NCBI GenBank assembly: GCA_963844175.1
Contig: CAWJNE010000027.1
Coordinates: forward strand, 90,121-154,120
Origin: JALZMG01 sp963844175
Lineage (GTDB): Bacteria; Actinomycetota; Acidimicrobiia; Acidimicrobiales; Ilumatobacteraceae
Direction of reading: 5' to 3'
Length of the DNA: 64,000 nucleotides
In this document: piece by piece, positions 51,101 through 60,922 of the stretch
Layout: every line of letters begins with the position of its first letter
Position numbering within the stretch: position 1 is the stretch's first letter
Notes under the pieces: model-generated
Databases searched by the model: none
Told to the model about the DNA's origin: nothing
Seen by the model: the letters and a program-made list of their open reading frames with translations, nothing else
Translations under genes and position numbers: made by a program

Positions 51101-53856
51101 AAAAAAAGAAGAGATGGAGAAGAGATAAGATATGAAAAAAGGAGAGACGCAAGAAATGAGAAAAAGAGAAAATAGAGAGAAGGAAAAGACGAGCGAGGGA
51201 TACCAATGGGCGAGGAGCAACGGCAGGTTCTACGGTCCACCGAAGACGAGATCTCCGCCTTCTCCGTTGAGCACCCAACGAGCTTCTGACGCGGCGGCTA
51301 CAACGAGCGCGAAGTTGCCCGCCGGAATGGGTAGATGATCGGTACAACGAGGTGATAGATCAAACGGCGCAGCGAGGAGTGCAGGTCGCGTACTCGGAAC
51401 TAGATCTCTAGATGGACGGTCTGAGAGCGGGCGGCGACGACAGAGAGAACTAGAGCTAAAAGGGAAGAACGGAGATGAAGAGCAGCGACAGCGACAACGA
51501 CGATGGATCGCCGCTTCGCGGTGAGACGGCGGCAATCGTGAGAAGATAGAGAAAAAGAGAAAAAAAGAGAGGAAAGAGACGACGAGATAGATGACTGGAA
51601 AAAGAGAGAAGATCGACTAGACGATCAAAGATAGAGACTATAGAAAAAAAGGTAAAGACGGTAAGACGACGAGATGGAGATCTACGAGGAGGAACAAACG
51701 GAAAAATAGAGTATAGACAAAACGGAGATATACTAGAGAAGGAGGAAGACAGAGATCTAGAGGAAGACAGCAAGGAAGGTGAGAAACTAGAGAAAGAAGC
51801 TGAACGACAGGAACTGAGATAAAGAGATGGGAAAGATACAACGAGGGAACTACGGCGAAGCTACGACTACATAGGGCTAGACGGCGACGAGCAACAGGCT
51901 GCTGTGTTGCCCCCAGTAAAGAACAGAGAAAGAGAAGAAGAGAAGAAAGATAAATAGATAGAGAGAGAGATAGGAAAAGATATATAAAACTGGGAAAAGA
52001 TAGACGGCAATCTATAAGAAGAGCTGTACGACGGCTAGCAGGGAGAAAAACGAAGAGACGACGGGGACCCGAAGGAGATGGCGATCGCGAACTAAGAAGA
52101 GAAGGAAAGAAAAGAAGAAGAGACGAGGGTAGAGAAGAGGGAGGGCAACGACAATAGACGAGAAGAGAAAGATCTAGGCAAGAGAAGAGACACAGGTAGA
52201 GATGAGGTGGCCTCGGTGGCTGAGCGAGGCTGCTATACGCTCACTGAGATCGACATCGGGCGGGCCGGTGAAGGCTCACAGCGCCGTCAACGCAGTTCGA
52301 CAACCAAAGTCGGCTACCCCACCGACATCTCGAGAAGGCAATGCCTCCAGCCGCGCAGCGGCTATCGCCTCGACCAAAATCTGGACAGCAAGTGATGGGG
52401 GAGAGCGACGACTGGCACCGAGGGCAGTCGTCTAGCCAAACGCAGCGACTAGACGATACGCGAGGCGTAGGGTGACAACTAGACAACGGTGACTCTAATG
52501 TAGGGTGCAGAGAGAAGCGAAAGGGTACGCATCTACAGCTAGATAGGATCGGCGTGGCTGGCGAGCAGCAAGAGCAACGGTATGTAAGGCTGGTGCTGCA
52601 AAAACGCTGCGGCGTGTGGGGCGACGAAGAGAGGGTAGATGGTGGTGCTGACGATGATCGCTAGGGCGACGGTGTGGACACCGTTGTGCAGAGCAGGTAG
52701 ACACTAACGGATCAACGACACTAGGATCTGCTACGCTACGTAGACGAACAAGTACGGTACGGGGAAGGTAAGCGAAGGCGGTAGCTAGAGGGCTGGTCTC
52801 TAGATGAGTCGGGGGAACGCCAAACTGTGGCGGCGGAGCTAACTGAGCGATCTACGTATGAGGGTCATCTACAACGCGGTGACTGTTCGCCTCCACCATC
52901 GGAGTCGACGCTTTCGAGCCACCTCACCGACCACCTGCCGCACCGTGTACCAGCGGCGCCGCTCGTCACCGGCTCGACGTGCCGCGAAGACCAGCCGGCG
53001 ATCAGTCACATGGGGGGCTTTATGTGGGTTCAGCGCGTAAAGTAGAAGCACTACTAACACCGCAACACGTCGCGCCGAACTCACTGCGCAAGAGCGCACC
53101 TCGGGCACCTCAACAACGCACTAGCTGGCTAGTACCAGGACGAAGTGTGCGATAGAGCAACGGGTGATCGACGACAGTGGGCTAAAGGTCGGAATACGGA
53201 TGCCACGCCACAAGTCTCAGTGGCTGCGCCACGGTCTCGAAGCGATGGGTGCTCCAGGCCTCGAGTACAAGATGACAAAAGGCGACAAGACCTACACGGA
53301 GCTGTCTGCAACGACGCAACGGCGAGCAACTACCAGGATCAAGACAACGCGAAGCGACGGGTGATCGAGATCGGTCTGCAAGACGACGGGTGGCAGAAGC
53401 AAGAGGAAGAGACAAGGATCGACAAGAACAGACGGCGGGACCAGCACGGTGTCACTGCAACGATCGATGTACTACAGACGGCCACTAGACTAGATAGGCA
53501 AGCCAACGGAGAACAGTCCACGATGCGAAGAGCTGTCACGGCTAACAGCAACTGCTCTCCACGGTACAGCAAGGGCAACGAGGCGTACGACGACGCAGGA
53601 AGCGGATATGCGCCGTGTCCAAGAGGAAGAGACACTGCTACACGGCAACGACGAACAGGGTACAGTGGCCGTCGAGCTCGAGCCGGCGATCCCACCGAGA
53701 TAAAGACGACGGCGATCTAGATAGCTGTACACCGGCTGACCTCACCGAACCAGGCGAGCACCGAGGCTCTCCTGACGACTGGGATCAACGCGATCCCAGA
53801 CGAACGGTAGTGCGCACTGTGTGCTCACCAACGACAGATCTCCCGTGCCGACAAGG
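48167..53856. other. abnormal C-depleted, purine-rich region with damaged genes
   Basis: Composition is wholly unlike the rest. The + strand is dominated by A and G; 50821-51060 has no C at all and few T. TAG and GATA-like strings abound, so the + strand and antisense frames are broken constantly. Islands with normal composition remain (for example 49330-49440, 49860-50120, 52200-52440, 52850-53040). A sulfatase gene is readable at 48775-50115. Frames in 50700-51800 that look like Ser/Leu/Phe-rich proteins are products of the composition. Two further patches of the same kind lie at 57715-57930 and 58550-58680. Confidence 0.9.
48775..50115 (-). pseudogene. Tat-exported sulfatase, heavily damaged
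   Basis: Pieces of one sulfatase occur in the right order in shifting frames. A Tat-like leader (SLRSLLAATGAAAATATLAA) comes first, then PNMLVILADDLGW, ADLSCYGAPVISTP and YSASSVCSPTRFSLYT (the Cys-x-Pro-x-Arg site that becomes formylglycine). After these come GIPICHPTLASMLR, GKWHCGFLPWFSPTRS, FFGSFGGGLDYFSK, HDDLRYYTDIVTELAA, LNLNFTTPHWPWE, LVLFASYN (family: LVLFASDN) and GIRVPTLLRCPRRISARQ. Many changes are G to T on this strand (Asp to Tyr, Trp to Cys), with several indels and stops. Ends are approximate. The underlying gene would be about 440 residues. Confidence 0.8.
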
Positions 53857-54735
53857 TCACCGCTGCGGACGCGTTCTACCACCTGCGGGCGTGTCGGCGT
53901 GACATCCCCACGTCCGGCTGCTCCCGTCTTGTCTCGAACAGCTCTCGCCCACTTCGCCAAACACCGTCGCCTTCGGGAGCGCGGCTTCAACCTCGGCTTC
54001 GGCGCATTCTGCTTGCGTGGCGAGCAGGAAATCCTGCTGCTCCGCGGTCAGTTGCTAAACCATTCGCTCCTGTTCGAACATGCGGGGGTATTCGACGGCC
54101 ATCTGCTCGACCATGCACTCGGCCACCTCCGGAGCAGCGCCCTGGCAGACCAGCGACAACGCACTGAGCGCCCGCCTGTCCTCCGGACTCGCAAACCTGG
54201 AGATCGTCACTAGCTCTTCGGCGCCCAGGTCCTCGGTGTTGAAGCGATCGGCGATGCCGTCCGCAAAGCAATCCGCGTCCTCGTCGGTGAAGCTCGAGCC
54301 TTCCTGGCAGACGAGGATTGGGCGCAAGAGGACCTTAGTGTCAGCTTCGGCAGCATCCGTCGCCGCCTCGAGGTTGACGTACTCGCTGACCAATCGGTCC
54401 TAGACGCAGTCGATCTAGGCCGCGCTGAAACCGGCGTCATCGAGTTCGTCCCGGAGCTGCTCGCGAGATTCACCACGGGGGTCGAGGCCCGTCGCCCGCA
54501 GGATAGGGGTGACAATCAGCGACGTGCCGAACGTGGCACCGATGCTGAGGGCGATCCGACTCAGCGGTCTCCACGCCGTGCGTCCGGTCACCGGGTCACG
54601 CCTGGATGTGAGCTGGACGACCAGTACGACTCCCCCGGCGACTGCGCCCAGCAGTATCACGCTGCCGATCACCCTCACAGCTCTTGACTCCCTTCGGCGA
54701 TTGCCAAAGCCCGTGAGCGAGGCCTGATTTACCAT
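53857..54735 (-). pseudogene. Cys-rich membrane protein interrupted by three in-frame TAG codons
   Basis: One frame from ATG 54735 to TGA 53857 reads as a protein apart from TAG at 54415-54417, 54400-54402 and 54055-54057. It has two membrane helices (VIGSVILLGAVAGGVVLVVQ; IALSIGATFGTSLIVTPIL) and an extracellular part with spaced Cys (ILVCQEGSSFTDEDADCFAD; LSLVCQGAAPEVAECMVEQM; LATQAECAEAE), like small repeated Cys-pair domains of actinobacterial surface proteins. At each TAG a Glu (GAG) would fit (SAA-x-IDCV-x-DRLVSEY; ERMV-x-QLTAEQQ), that is a G to T change. It may be intact in the organism. Confidence 0.65.
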
Positions 54736-55279
54736 CGGGGTACCCCCACACCCAATGGGGGTACAACGTAGCCGCCCACCGAACGGCGCCGGTGGCGCGC
54801 TGCCGGACTCACACTCGCTCCATTGGCACTCTTGCGGCCGCGCTCTCGTTCACTCCGCCGACGCTCGCCACCAGCGGAGGACCGGACGGAGGGCTCGACG
54901 GCTGGGTAGTGAATCGAAGGCAGACGGCGCCGACGTTGACGACGTCCTCGCATGGAAGGCGTCGTCGTGCAACGCCCCGGATCTCGCTGCATCGGCCGGC
55001 TCGACGTACGGCGGACTGGCGGAGGACGAGGTCTCCTGCGTGGCGGGCTGAACACGGCGGCCCGCGCATCGCCTCGCGCCTTTAGGCCGCGGCCACCGGC
55101 GCCGCGGTGGGCGCCGACCTGCGGGCCAGCGGATCGCTCGCCCAGGCGTGTGCGCCCAGCCGAGAGAGCGCGCACCTGCCGCCGCCACCGTCGGCGGGCC
55201 AACCGCCGGCGGGCGTGCCGATGCAATCGCCGAGCGTGCGTCCGTACGCGAGACTGGTCAGGTCAGAGGAGGGAGCGCC
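54736..55279. other. intergenic region with promoters of two divergent genes
   Basis: GTACCCCCA (54740-54748) and TGGGGGTAC (54756-54764) form a perfect 9-bp inverted repeat directly upstream of the ATG at 54735, a likely operator or hairpin for that gene. The rest, to 55279, shows no convincing gene. A ribosome site lies at the end for the lipoprotein gene. Confidence 0.55.
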
Positions 55280-55957
55280 ATGGCCCACGTCGGTTCCTTT
55301 GAGCGCAATCTGCGCCTCTCTGGCGTGGCCCTATTGCTCGTCGCACCTGCTTGTGGTGGAGACGGGAGCTCGACTGAGACCTCTGTGGGGGCGTCGACGG
55401 TCACGGTGACCGCCGCTGAGCTGGAGGCCGCCCTGCTGTCCGTAGAGGATCTGGGTGACGGCTGGACCACCGAAGGAGCGGAACACTTGGATTTGGGCAG
55501 CGGTGGCCGGCGAGAGGGCCGCTGTCCGACCGGCGAAGCCTTCACGGAGCCCGACGCGGCCGTTGCAACTGACTTCGAGAATGAGTCTGGCCGTTTCGTG
55601 GCGGAACTACTGCTCACGTTTCCGTCTCCTCGCGACGCGAATGAATGGGCGACCGCCTTCGAGTCGTGCGCCGGCCAGGAATGGGAGGAGGGCGACGACC
55701 CGGTCGAGCACGTGAGTGTCGAAGAACTCACAATCGACGAGCTGGGTGATGATGCCACTGCTGTGCTGCTGCTGTATGCGCATGGAGACGACGAACCGCC
55801 GGCGCACGACGAGGGCGTGGCACTCGTTCGGCTTGGGCACGCACTTGTCGTCGTCTCGGAGAGTGGACCTGACGTTGTGACTCCCTATGACCAAACCCTT
55901 CTTGAGGACTCCGCTGCCATAGCGGTCTCCAAGGCGCAAGATTCTCTGGGAACCTGA
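55280..55957 (+). CDS. lipoprotein with PknH-sensor-like domain
   Basis: 225 residues. A signal peptide with lipobox VAPAC (Cys about 25) is followed by a short Ser/Thr spacer and one domain: LEAALLSVEDLGDGWTTEGA, FENESGRFVAELLLTFPSPR, DANEWATAFESCAGQEWEEG and LVRLGHALVVVSESGPDVVT. The layout, with Cys at GRCPTGEAF and FESCAG likely to pair, resembles extracellular sensor-like domains of mycobacterial PknH and related lipoproteins. The role is unknown. A strong GAGGAGGG site precedes ATG 55280. Confidence 0.75.
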   Translation: MAHVGSFERNLRLSGVALLLVAPACGGDGSSTETSVGASTVTVTAAELEAALLSVEDLGDGWTTEGAEHLDLGSGGRREGRCPTGEAFTEPDAAVATDFENESGRFVAELLLTFPSPRDANEWATAFESCAGQEWEEGDDPVEHVSVEELTIDELGDDATAVLLLYAHGDDEPPAHDEGVALVRLGHALVVVSESGPDVVTPYDQTLLEDSAAIAVSKAQDSLGT

Positions 55958-56314
55958 TCGGTCGTCACCTTCTCTGCTACGAGCCGCTAGCTCGTAGCCC
56001 CCAAGGTGCTCGAGTGGCTGATGCGGCTCTCAGCTCAGACGGCGCGCCCACGGCGGTGGCCGTCTTCGACCGCTCCGACCAAGATTCATCGCACGCCTCG
56101 CCGTCGCTCGCAGCATCGAGCCTTCAGCCCACCCGCCTGGGTTGGCATGATCTACACCGTCGACGTCCCAGGCTCTTCGCCAGCTGACCGCCGGAAGGGA
56201 TCAGCGAACCTCGGGTCGGTCAGGCGGATCGTGTCCCGCGCCGCCGCGCCGCCGTGTCACCACGCACAGCAGCGCCCTGACGGACGGATCAGCACGGCCG
56301 CCTACATGTTTGCA
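55958..56314. other. gap without a recognisable gene
   Basis: Between the lipoprotein stop and the hairpin module. Only short frames without family character. No repeat seen. Confidence 0.5.
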
Positions 56315-56561
56315 TCGAAGATCACCGAAAGATCTCGGTCGGGGGCGTCCTCGGTCGTCGGGAGCAGGTCGTCCCTAGCGTAGCCTGCGATTCGCTAGGG
56401 ATGTCACCCCGACCGAAGCGGCCGAGAATGGACGTGATCCCTAGTTTCACCCCAGAACCAGTCGGATTCGGCACGACGAGGAAACACGGCCCTTCGAGTG
56501 AGGCCTGCTCAGCGGCACTGCAGCAACACGAGATGGACGCCGCAAACTTCGAGAGCTTGAA
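56315..56561 (+). repeat. hairpin-rich terminal module, copy 2 (joined to 82-bp core C)
   Basis: About 247 bp, roughly nine tenths identical to 47829-48084, with the left CTAGGGATG arm (56395-56403) kept and the right arm changed at one base (GATCCCTAG). It runs into core C as copy 1 runs into core B. Confidence 0.9.
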
Positions 56562-56643
56562 CCACACGATCTTCGAAGGCACGAGCGAGATCCAGCAGCT
56601 GGTCATCAGCCGGGCGATCTCCGGCCTGCGCATCGAGTAGATC
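56562..56643 (+). repeat. 82-bp core, copy C
   Basis: Third copy of the acyl-CoA dehydrogenase 3' end. Shares ATCTCCGG and GCGCATC with copy B but keeps AGCCGGGCG as in copy A. It marks the right border of the second island-like segment. Confidence 0.93.
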
Positions 56644-56846
56644 CAGCTTAGATGGTCTGGCCAGTTGGATCGAACATACGGTCAGAGCGAGGGATGCATC
56701 CCTAAAAGCCCGACGCCATTCGCCGTTGAGCGCCGGTCGGCGAGCGCAGGTCGGCTCGCGACGCTCTCGATGGTTCCGAGTATCCCGGGGGACACCGCTC
56801 GACCCGCCCCGCGACCTTTCGTCGGCTCGTTGCGCTGCCGGGCGGG

Positions 56847-57560
56847 TTGTGCACGGGGAGCGTGTTGACGAGCACGCTCGCTGGGAAGGGTGCTGTCGTG
56901 GCGGGTCGTCCTGGGTGGCAGACGTTGGTGGCTCGGGAAGCTCGAGCGGGACCCGAGTTCGCCTCGTTTGCGGTGATCGCAGGTCCGCTGTTGGCGGTTT
57001 CGCGCCGTGGCGACGGCCATGCCGTGCTCGTGCTGCCCGGACTGGGCGGCAACGACGCTTCGACCGCACCACTCCGCTGGTTCATAGATCGCCTTGGTTA
57101 CCGCAGTTACGGATGGGGCCTCGGCGCCAACCGTGGCTTCGGTCGTCACGTCACCGACGGCCTCGATGAACTACTGACGGCGGCGCACGAGACCGGCCCG
57201 GTGAGCCTGGTCGGATGGAGTCTTGGCGGCGTCCACGCCATCGAGCTGGCCCGTCGTCGACCTGACGCGGTGCGCTCGATCATCACGCTGGGAACTCCGC
57301 TGGTTGGTCGGCGCGACCCACCGGCAGGCATACCGACCACGTCGGTGTACAGCCGAACCGACGCCATCGTCAGCTGGCGTGCGTCGCTGTTGGCGCCGCG
57401 CTCGCTCCACGAGAACGTTGAGGTGCGAGGCAGTCATCTCGGCCTTGGCCACAATCCCGCCGTCGCCGTAGTCGTCGCCGATCGTCTGGCTCAGCAAACC
57501 GAGAGGTGGCAACCATTCCAGCCGCCTCGCTGGGCCCGGCGCTGGCTGCCGGCTGCATGA
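56847..57560 (+). CDS. alpha/beta hydrolase
   Basis: 237 residues with the complete triad: nucleophile Ser in LVGWSLGGVHAIELARRRPD, Asp in VYSRTDAIVSW, and His in VRGSHLGLGHNPAV. The oxyanion region is VLVLPGLGGNDAS. It resembles lipase/esterase-type hydrolases of actinobacteria, with a final basic PPRWARRWLPAA. It starts at GTG 56847. It stands alone, about 200 bp after core C. Substrate unknown. Confidence 0.88.
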   Translation: MCTGSVLTSTLAGKGAVVAGRPGWQTLVAREARAGPEFASFAVIAGPLLAVSRRGDGHAVLVLPGLGGNDASTAPLRWFIDRLGYRSYGWGLGANRGFGRHVTDGLDELLTAAHETGPVSLVGWSLGGVHAIELARRRPDAVRSIITLGTPLVGRRDPPAGIPTTSVYSRTDAIVSWRASLLAPRSLHENVEVRGSHLGLGHNPAVAVVVADRLAQQTERWQPFQPPRWARRWLPAA

Positions 57561-57652
57561 CGACTTGCATCGACTCGCAGACGTGGGCGGCGCGAGCCCT
57601 GTCCAGTAATCGCGGCTGCAACCTGATCCGCTGCGCGTCCGGGACCGCCGGA

Positions 57653-58551
57653 TCAGCAGCTACCACGCAGGTTGTCGGCGAGCGTGCGGACGAGGTTCTG
57701 AAGCTCTAGGTTGGAGGTGTGGTGTAGGTGAGGGTTGTAGTGGTGTAGAGAGGGGAGAGGGAGAGAGTAGGTGGTTGTGAGTGAGAGAGGAGGGAGTAGG
57801 AGAATGAGTAGAGAAGGGTGAGATAGAAGAGTAAGACTTTGAAGTTGGTGGAGGGGTGGTAGGGCTTGGTGAGGCGAGTGATTGATCAGAGAAAGAGAGC
57901 AGCAGCTGAGAGGAGGGGGTGGAAAGTTTACTGTTATCGGTGAGTATCTTGATAGATGTTGATGCCATGATTGGCGAACCAGGTACAGCTCGTTACAGTA
58001 ACGCGACGCAGTTGATATCGTTCTCGACACCGGCGAACTCGCAGTACCAAGTCTCGAGTAGGCGTCGATGGCGGTGTGGACGTGGGTGCAAAGAGCCCGC
58101 GTTTGCCCATCGATCCGTTGCGAGTTCCGGCCCGCCTGAATCGTGTCCGCCGCCGTTGGGTACACGGGCCAGCTTCTTGACATCGATGTGAACCAGCTCA
58201 CCGAGTCGTGAGGTGTCGATGCGGCGGATCACCCGTCTAGTCGGCCGGTCCATCCAGCGCAGTCGGTTGACGCCGTGACGGACCAGGACCCGGTGCACTG
58301 TCGACGCCGGCACCCCAACGATGCCGGCCAGTCGAGCCGGGCCCAGCCGTCGAGCGTGACGCAACGCCACGATCCGTCGCTCCGATGCGCGCTGGGGTCT
58401 GGTGTGGACAGCGTATGGGCGACTCGAACGATCCCCCAGCTCTGATACCCTCAGCCCGGTAGCGACTCCACCACTTGTGAGCGCACTGACGAGAGATGTT
58501 CATCGACTCAGCCGTTGTGGCCACTGACCAGCTTGTTCGATCTGTTGACAT
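57653..58551 (-). mobile_element. IS481-type transposase, damaged in the middle
   Basis: About 300 codons, the normal size. The N-terminal HTH reads ISRQCAHKWWSRYRAEG. After a frame change near 58400 comes RLGPARLAGIVGVPASTVHR, VLVRHGVNRLRWMDRPTRRV and LGELVHIDVKKLARVPNGG (first catalytic Asp). After another change come THVHTAIDAYSRL, EFAGVENDINCVA, KILTDN (second Asp) and, past a C-free patch, LHHYNPHLHHTS and a stop. The catalytic Glu region falls inside the patch at 57715-57930, where the minus strand has almost no G. Terminal inverted repeats were not found. Confidence 0.85.
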
Positions 58552-58689
58552 AACTGGAGTTGATACTGTGGAGTGAGTGGAGTGTTACAGTGTATTAAGA
58601 GTTTTTTTGGAGAGATGTTGTTAGAAAGTAAAATGTGAGGAGGTAGGAAGGATGTAAAAGTAGGTGTAAAAGGCCAAGGTCGGGGGCGT

Positions 58690-59032
58690 TAGGCACAGTC
58701 ACGTGCATGCGTTCGCATGGGAATCCGGCGTAGCGCACGACCGTGATTCGTGGACTGGGCGCAGTCTCGAAATCGACCATCACGTCAACGCAGCCGCCGT
58801 CGAGGCTGTCGATGAGCCTCGGCAGCAGAGACCCGCGCATGCCCGTCGAACTCCCCACCTGTCCAGGTGCGAATCTCAGCGGCACAAGCGCGGGATCGAG
58901 GACTTCGGCGACTCGGTCCAGCGCCGGACCATGCGGCGGAACAGGTAACGCGGCCCCAGGCATTCGCCCGCGGCGGGGATGACGCCGGCACGAACGCGCA
59001 GGCTGCAGCCGATCCGGGCGACTGTCGACCAT
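58690..59032 (-). pseudogene. hypothetical protein fragment, 3' end lost in a C-poor patch
   Basis: A coding-like stretch: LDRVAEVLDPALVPLRFAPG, then LPRLIDSLDGGCVDVMVDFE and RITVVRYAGFPCERMHV. It then runs into the patch 58550-58680, where the sequence turns Leu/Thr/Ser-rich and meaningless. The start is unclear because the upstream frame changes near 58990. I do not recognise the family. Confidence 0.45.
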
Positions 59033-59203
59033 GGGCGGTTGGGCGGCCAGTCGCCGGAGGTTGTGCTTGTTCGAGTTGGTGTGCGAGCGTAGGAGCGTCG
59101 CTTCATCGTGGGGACGGCCAAAAAGTTGAAAAGCGAGCGGAAGGCCGGGCGGGTCGACTCCGGCGGCCGTCGGGCTGGCTGGGTGGTATGCGACGATTCC
59201 GGG

Positions 59204-60274
59204 ATGTCGAACGAACCTGGCCCCGGGCGGCCGCTGGCTCCTGCGACGGTAGCGGTGGTCGCCGGTCGTCCGTCGACCGCGGGTGATCCGTTGAATCAGC
59301 CGATCGTGCTGGCGTCAAGCGTTCGCGGGAGTGGGGAATACAGCCGGACCGACGGAACCGCGACGTGGTCGGCGTTGGAGTCGGCGGTCGGGCTGTTGGA
59401 GGGTGGCCGGGCGCTGGCGTTCTCAAGCGGGATGGCGGCGGCCGCTGCTGCGATCTATGCGCTGGCCCCGCGTGTCGTCGTCTTGCCGGAGGTGAGCTAT
59501 CTGGGGGTGCGCAGCCTGTTGGCCGAGTACGAGCGTCAGGGGTCGATCGAGTTGCGTCGGGTGGACGTCACCGACACCGATGCGGTCATTGCGGCGGTCG
59601 AGGGGGCCGATGTGGTGTGGGTGGAGACCCCGACCAACCCGACCCTCGATGTCGCGGACCTGACGGCCATCGGTCAGGGTGCGGATGCGGCGGGTGCCCG
59701 CATGGTCGTGGACTCGACGTTCGCCACCCCGCTTCGTCAACAACCCCTCGCTCACGGGGCGGCGATCGTCGTGCACAGTGCGACGAAGTTCATCGGCGGG
59801 CACAGCGATCTGCTTCTCGGACTGTGCGTGACGGCCGACGACGATGTGTATGAGCGACTGTTCCATGCGCGCACGTTTCAAGGTGCGACGCCGGGTGCTT
59901 TGGAAGCGTTCCTTGCATTGCGTGGCTTGCGGACGCTGCCGATCCGCCTGGCGGCGTCGGAGCGCAACGCCGCCGAGCTCGTCGAACGGCTTCGCCAGCA
60001 TCCTGCCGTTCAGGACGTTCGCTACCCCGGCAGCGGGGCGATGGTCGCTTTCGTGTGCACTGGCGGAGCTGCCGCCGCCGACGCGGTCTGTGACCACGTC
60101 TTCCTGCTCGTGCCTGCGACCAGCCTTGGCGGGGTTGAGACGACCATCGAGCGCCGCCAGAAATACGTCGGTGATGCCCATGTCCATCCCGGCCTGCTGC
60201 GAATGAGTGTCGGCATCGAACACGTTGATGACCTCTGGCAAGATCTGGACGCGGCACTGACCATGACCCGCTAA
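59204..60274 (+). CDS. Cys/Met-metabolism PLP enzyme (cystathionine gamma-synthase/lyase type)
   Basis: 356 residues of the trans-sulfuration family: substrate loop YSRTDGTATWSALESAVGLL, FSSGMAAAAAAIYAL, VWVETPTNPTLDVADL, VVDSTFATPLRQQPLAHGAA and the PLP-lysine motif VVHSATKFIGGHSDLLLGLC. C-terminal SLGGVETTIERRQK and RMSVGIEHVDDLWQDLDAAL complete the fold. It could make or break cystathionine, or act as a gamma-lyase, and the subtype is not clear. The SERRQ region differs from the usual PAxMTH motif (IERRQKYVGDAHVHPGLLR). ATG 59204 is used. Confidence 0.9.
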   Translation: MSNEPGPGRPLAPATVAVVAGRPSTAGDPLNQPIVLASSVRGSGEYSRTDGTATWSALESAVGLLEGGRALAFSSGMAAAAAAIYALAPRVVVLPEVSYLGVRSLLAEYERQGSIELRRVDVTDTDAVIAAVEGADVVWVETPTNPTLDVADLTAIGQGADAAGARMVVDSTFATPLRQQPLAHGAAIVVHSATKFIGGHSDLLLGLCVTADDDVYERLFHARTFQGATPGALEAFLALRGLRTLPIRLAASERNAAELVERLRQHPAVQDVRYPGSGAMVAFVCTGGAAAADAVCDHVFLLVPATSLGGVETTIERRQKYVGDAHVHPGLLRMSVGIEHVDDLWQDLDAALTMTR

Positions 60275-60922
60275 ACCAGCGCGAGAAGGCGCGGACACGC
60301 CCACCGGTGCAACCCATCTGCCACCAACGGGCGTAACTTCATGGGGCCACGTCTAGGGATCCCGGTTGTTCGCTCGACGGCGCAGTGGTCGGTGCCGGAA
60401 CGGACCATGGTCGAGCCGGCGGTCAGCCACTGCGGGGGACGTGTGACGGCTGCTGCGTACTGCGCATCGACTTCTGACCCGGACGCCAACCCGCCGGCCA
60501 CCGGAAGGCGCTTCAGGCTCGTGTTCGAGCGTTGGGACGCGGCCGCGGTGACCGGCGGCGGCTACGGACCTTGACGTCGGGCGCGCCCGACGAACCTAGA
60601 GGTGGTGGATCCCGACGCCAGCGCTGGACCTACGCCGGTTTCTCAGTCAGGTCTTGTTTGGCGATGAGCCGGTGACCGCGATCGTCCGTCCTGCATCGGT
60701 GCAGACGCCGGGCTGACCTTGATGAGGGCGAGCTCCCGGTCAAGGCTGAGAGGTGGCGATCGGCGCCAAGACGGCCAACGAACACAACATCGCGGTAGGT
60801 GACACTGTGTGCAGGTCGGCGGCAGCACCGGTGGTGGCGGCGCGGGTGCGCTCGGTGCGATGCGCGAGCTGGCACGCCCACCACACGGGTGTTGCCGCCG
60901 ATGACGGGGGTAGGTCTCAGGC
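60275..60922. other. gap without a convincing gene
   Basis: Several overlapping short frames on both strands, none with family character or a good start site. Confidence 0.5.

Noticed and set aside
50713..51347. Minus-strand frames of 140-190 codons rich in Ser, Leu and Phe that resemble membrane proteins
   Set aside because: They follow directly from a strand made almost only of pyrimidines; three overlapping frames give the same kind of protein and no start or family signal exists.
48167..53856. Reading the purine-rich tract as a triplex-forming or regulatory polypurine element
   Set aside because: Recognisable sulfatase sequence runs through the same kind of DNA with G-to-T type changes, so the tract is better seen as altered coding DNA.
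53857..54735. Amber (TAG) recoding
   Set aside because: All other good genes in the window are free of internal TAG, and the stops fit the G-to-T change seen next door.
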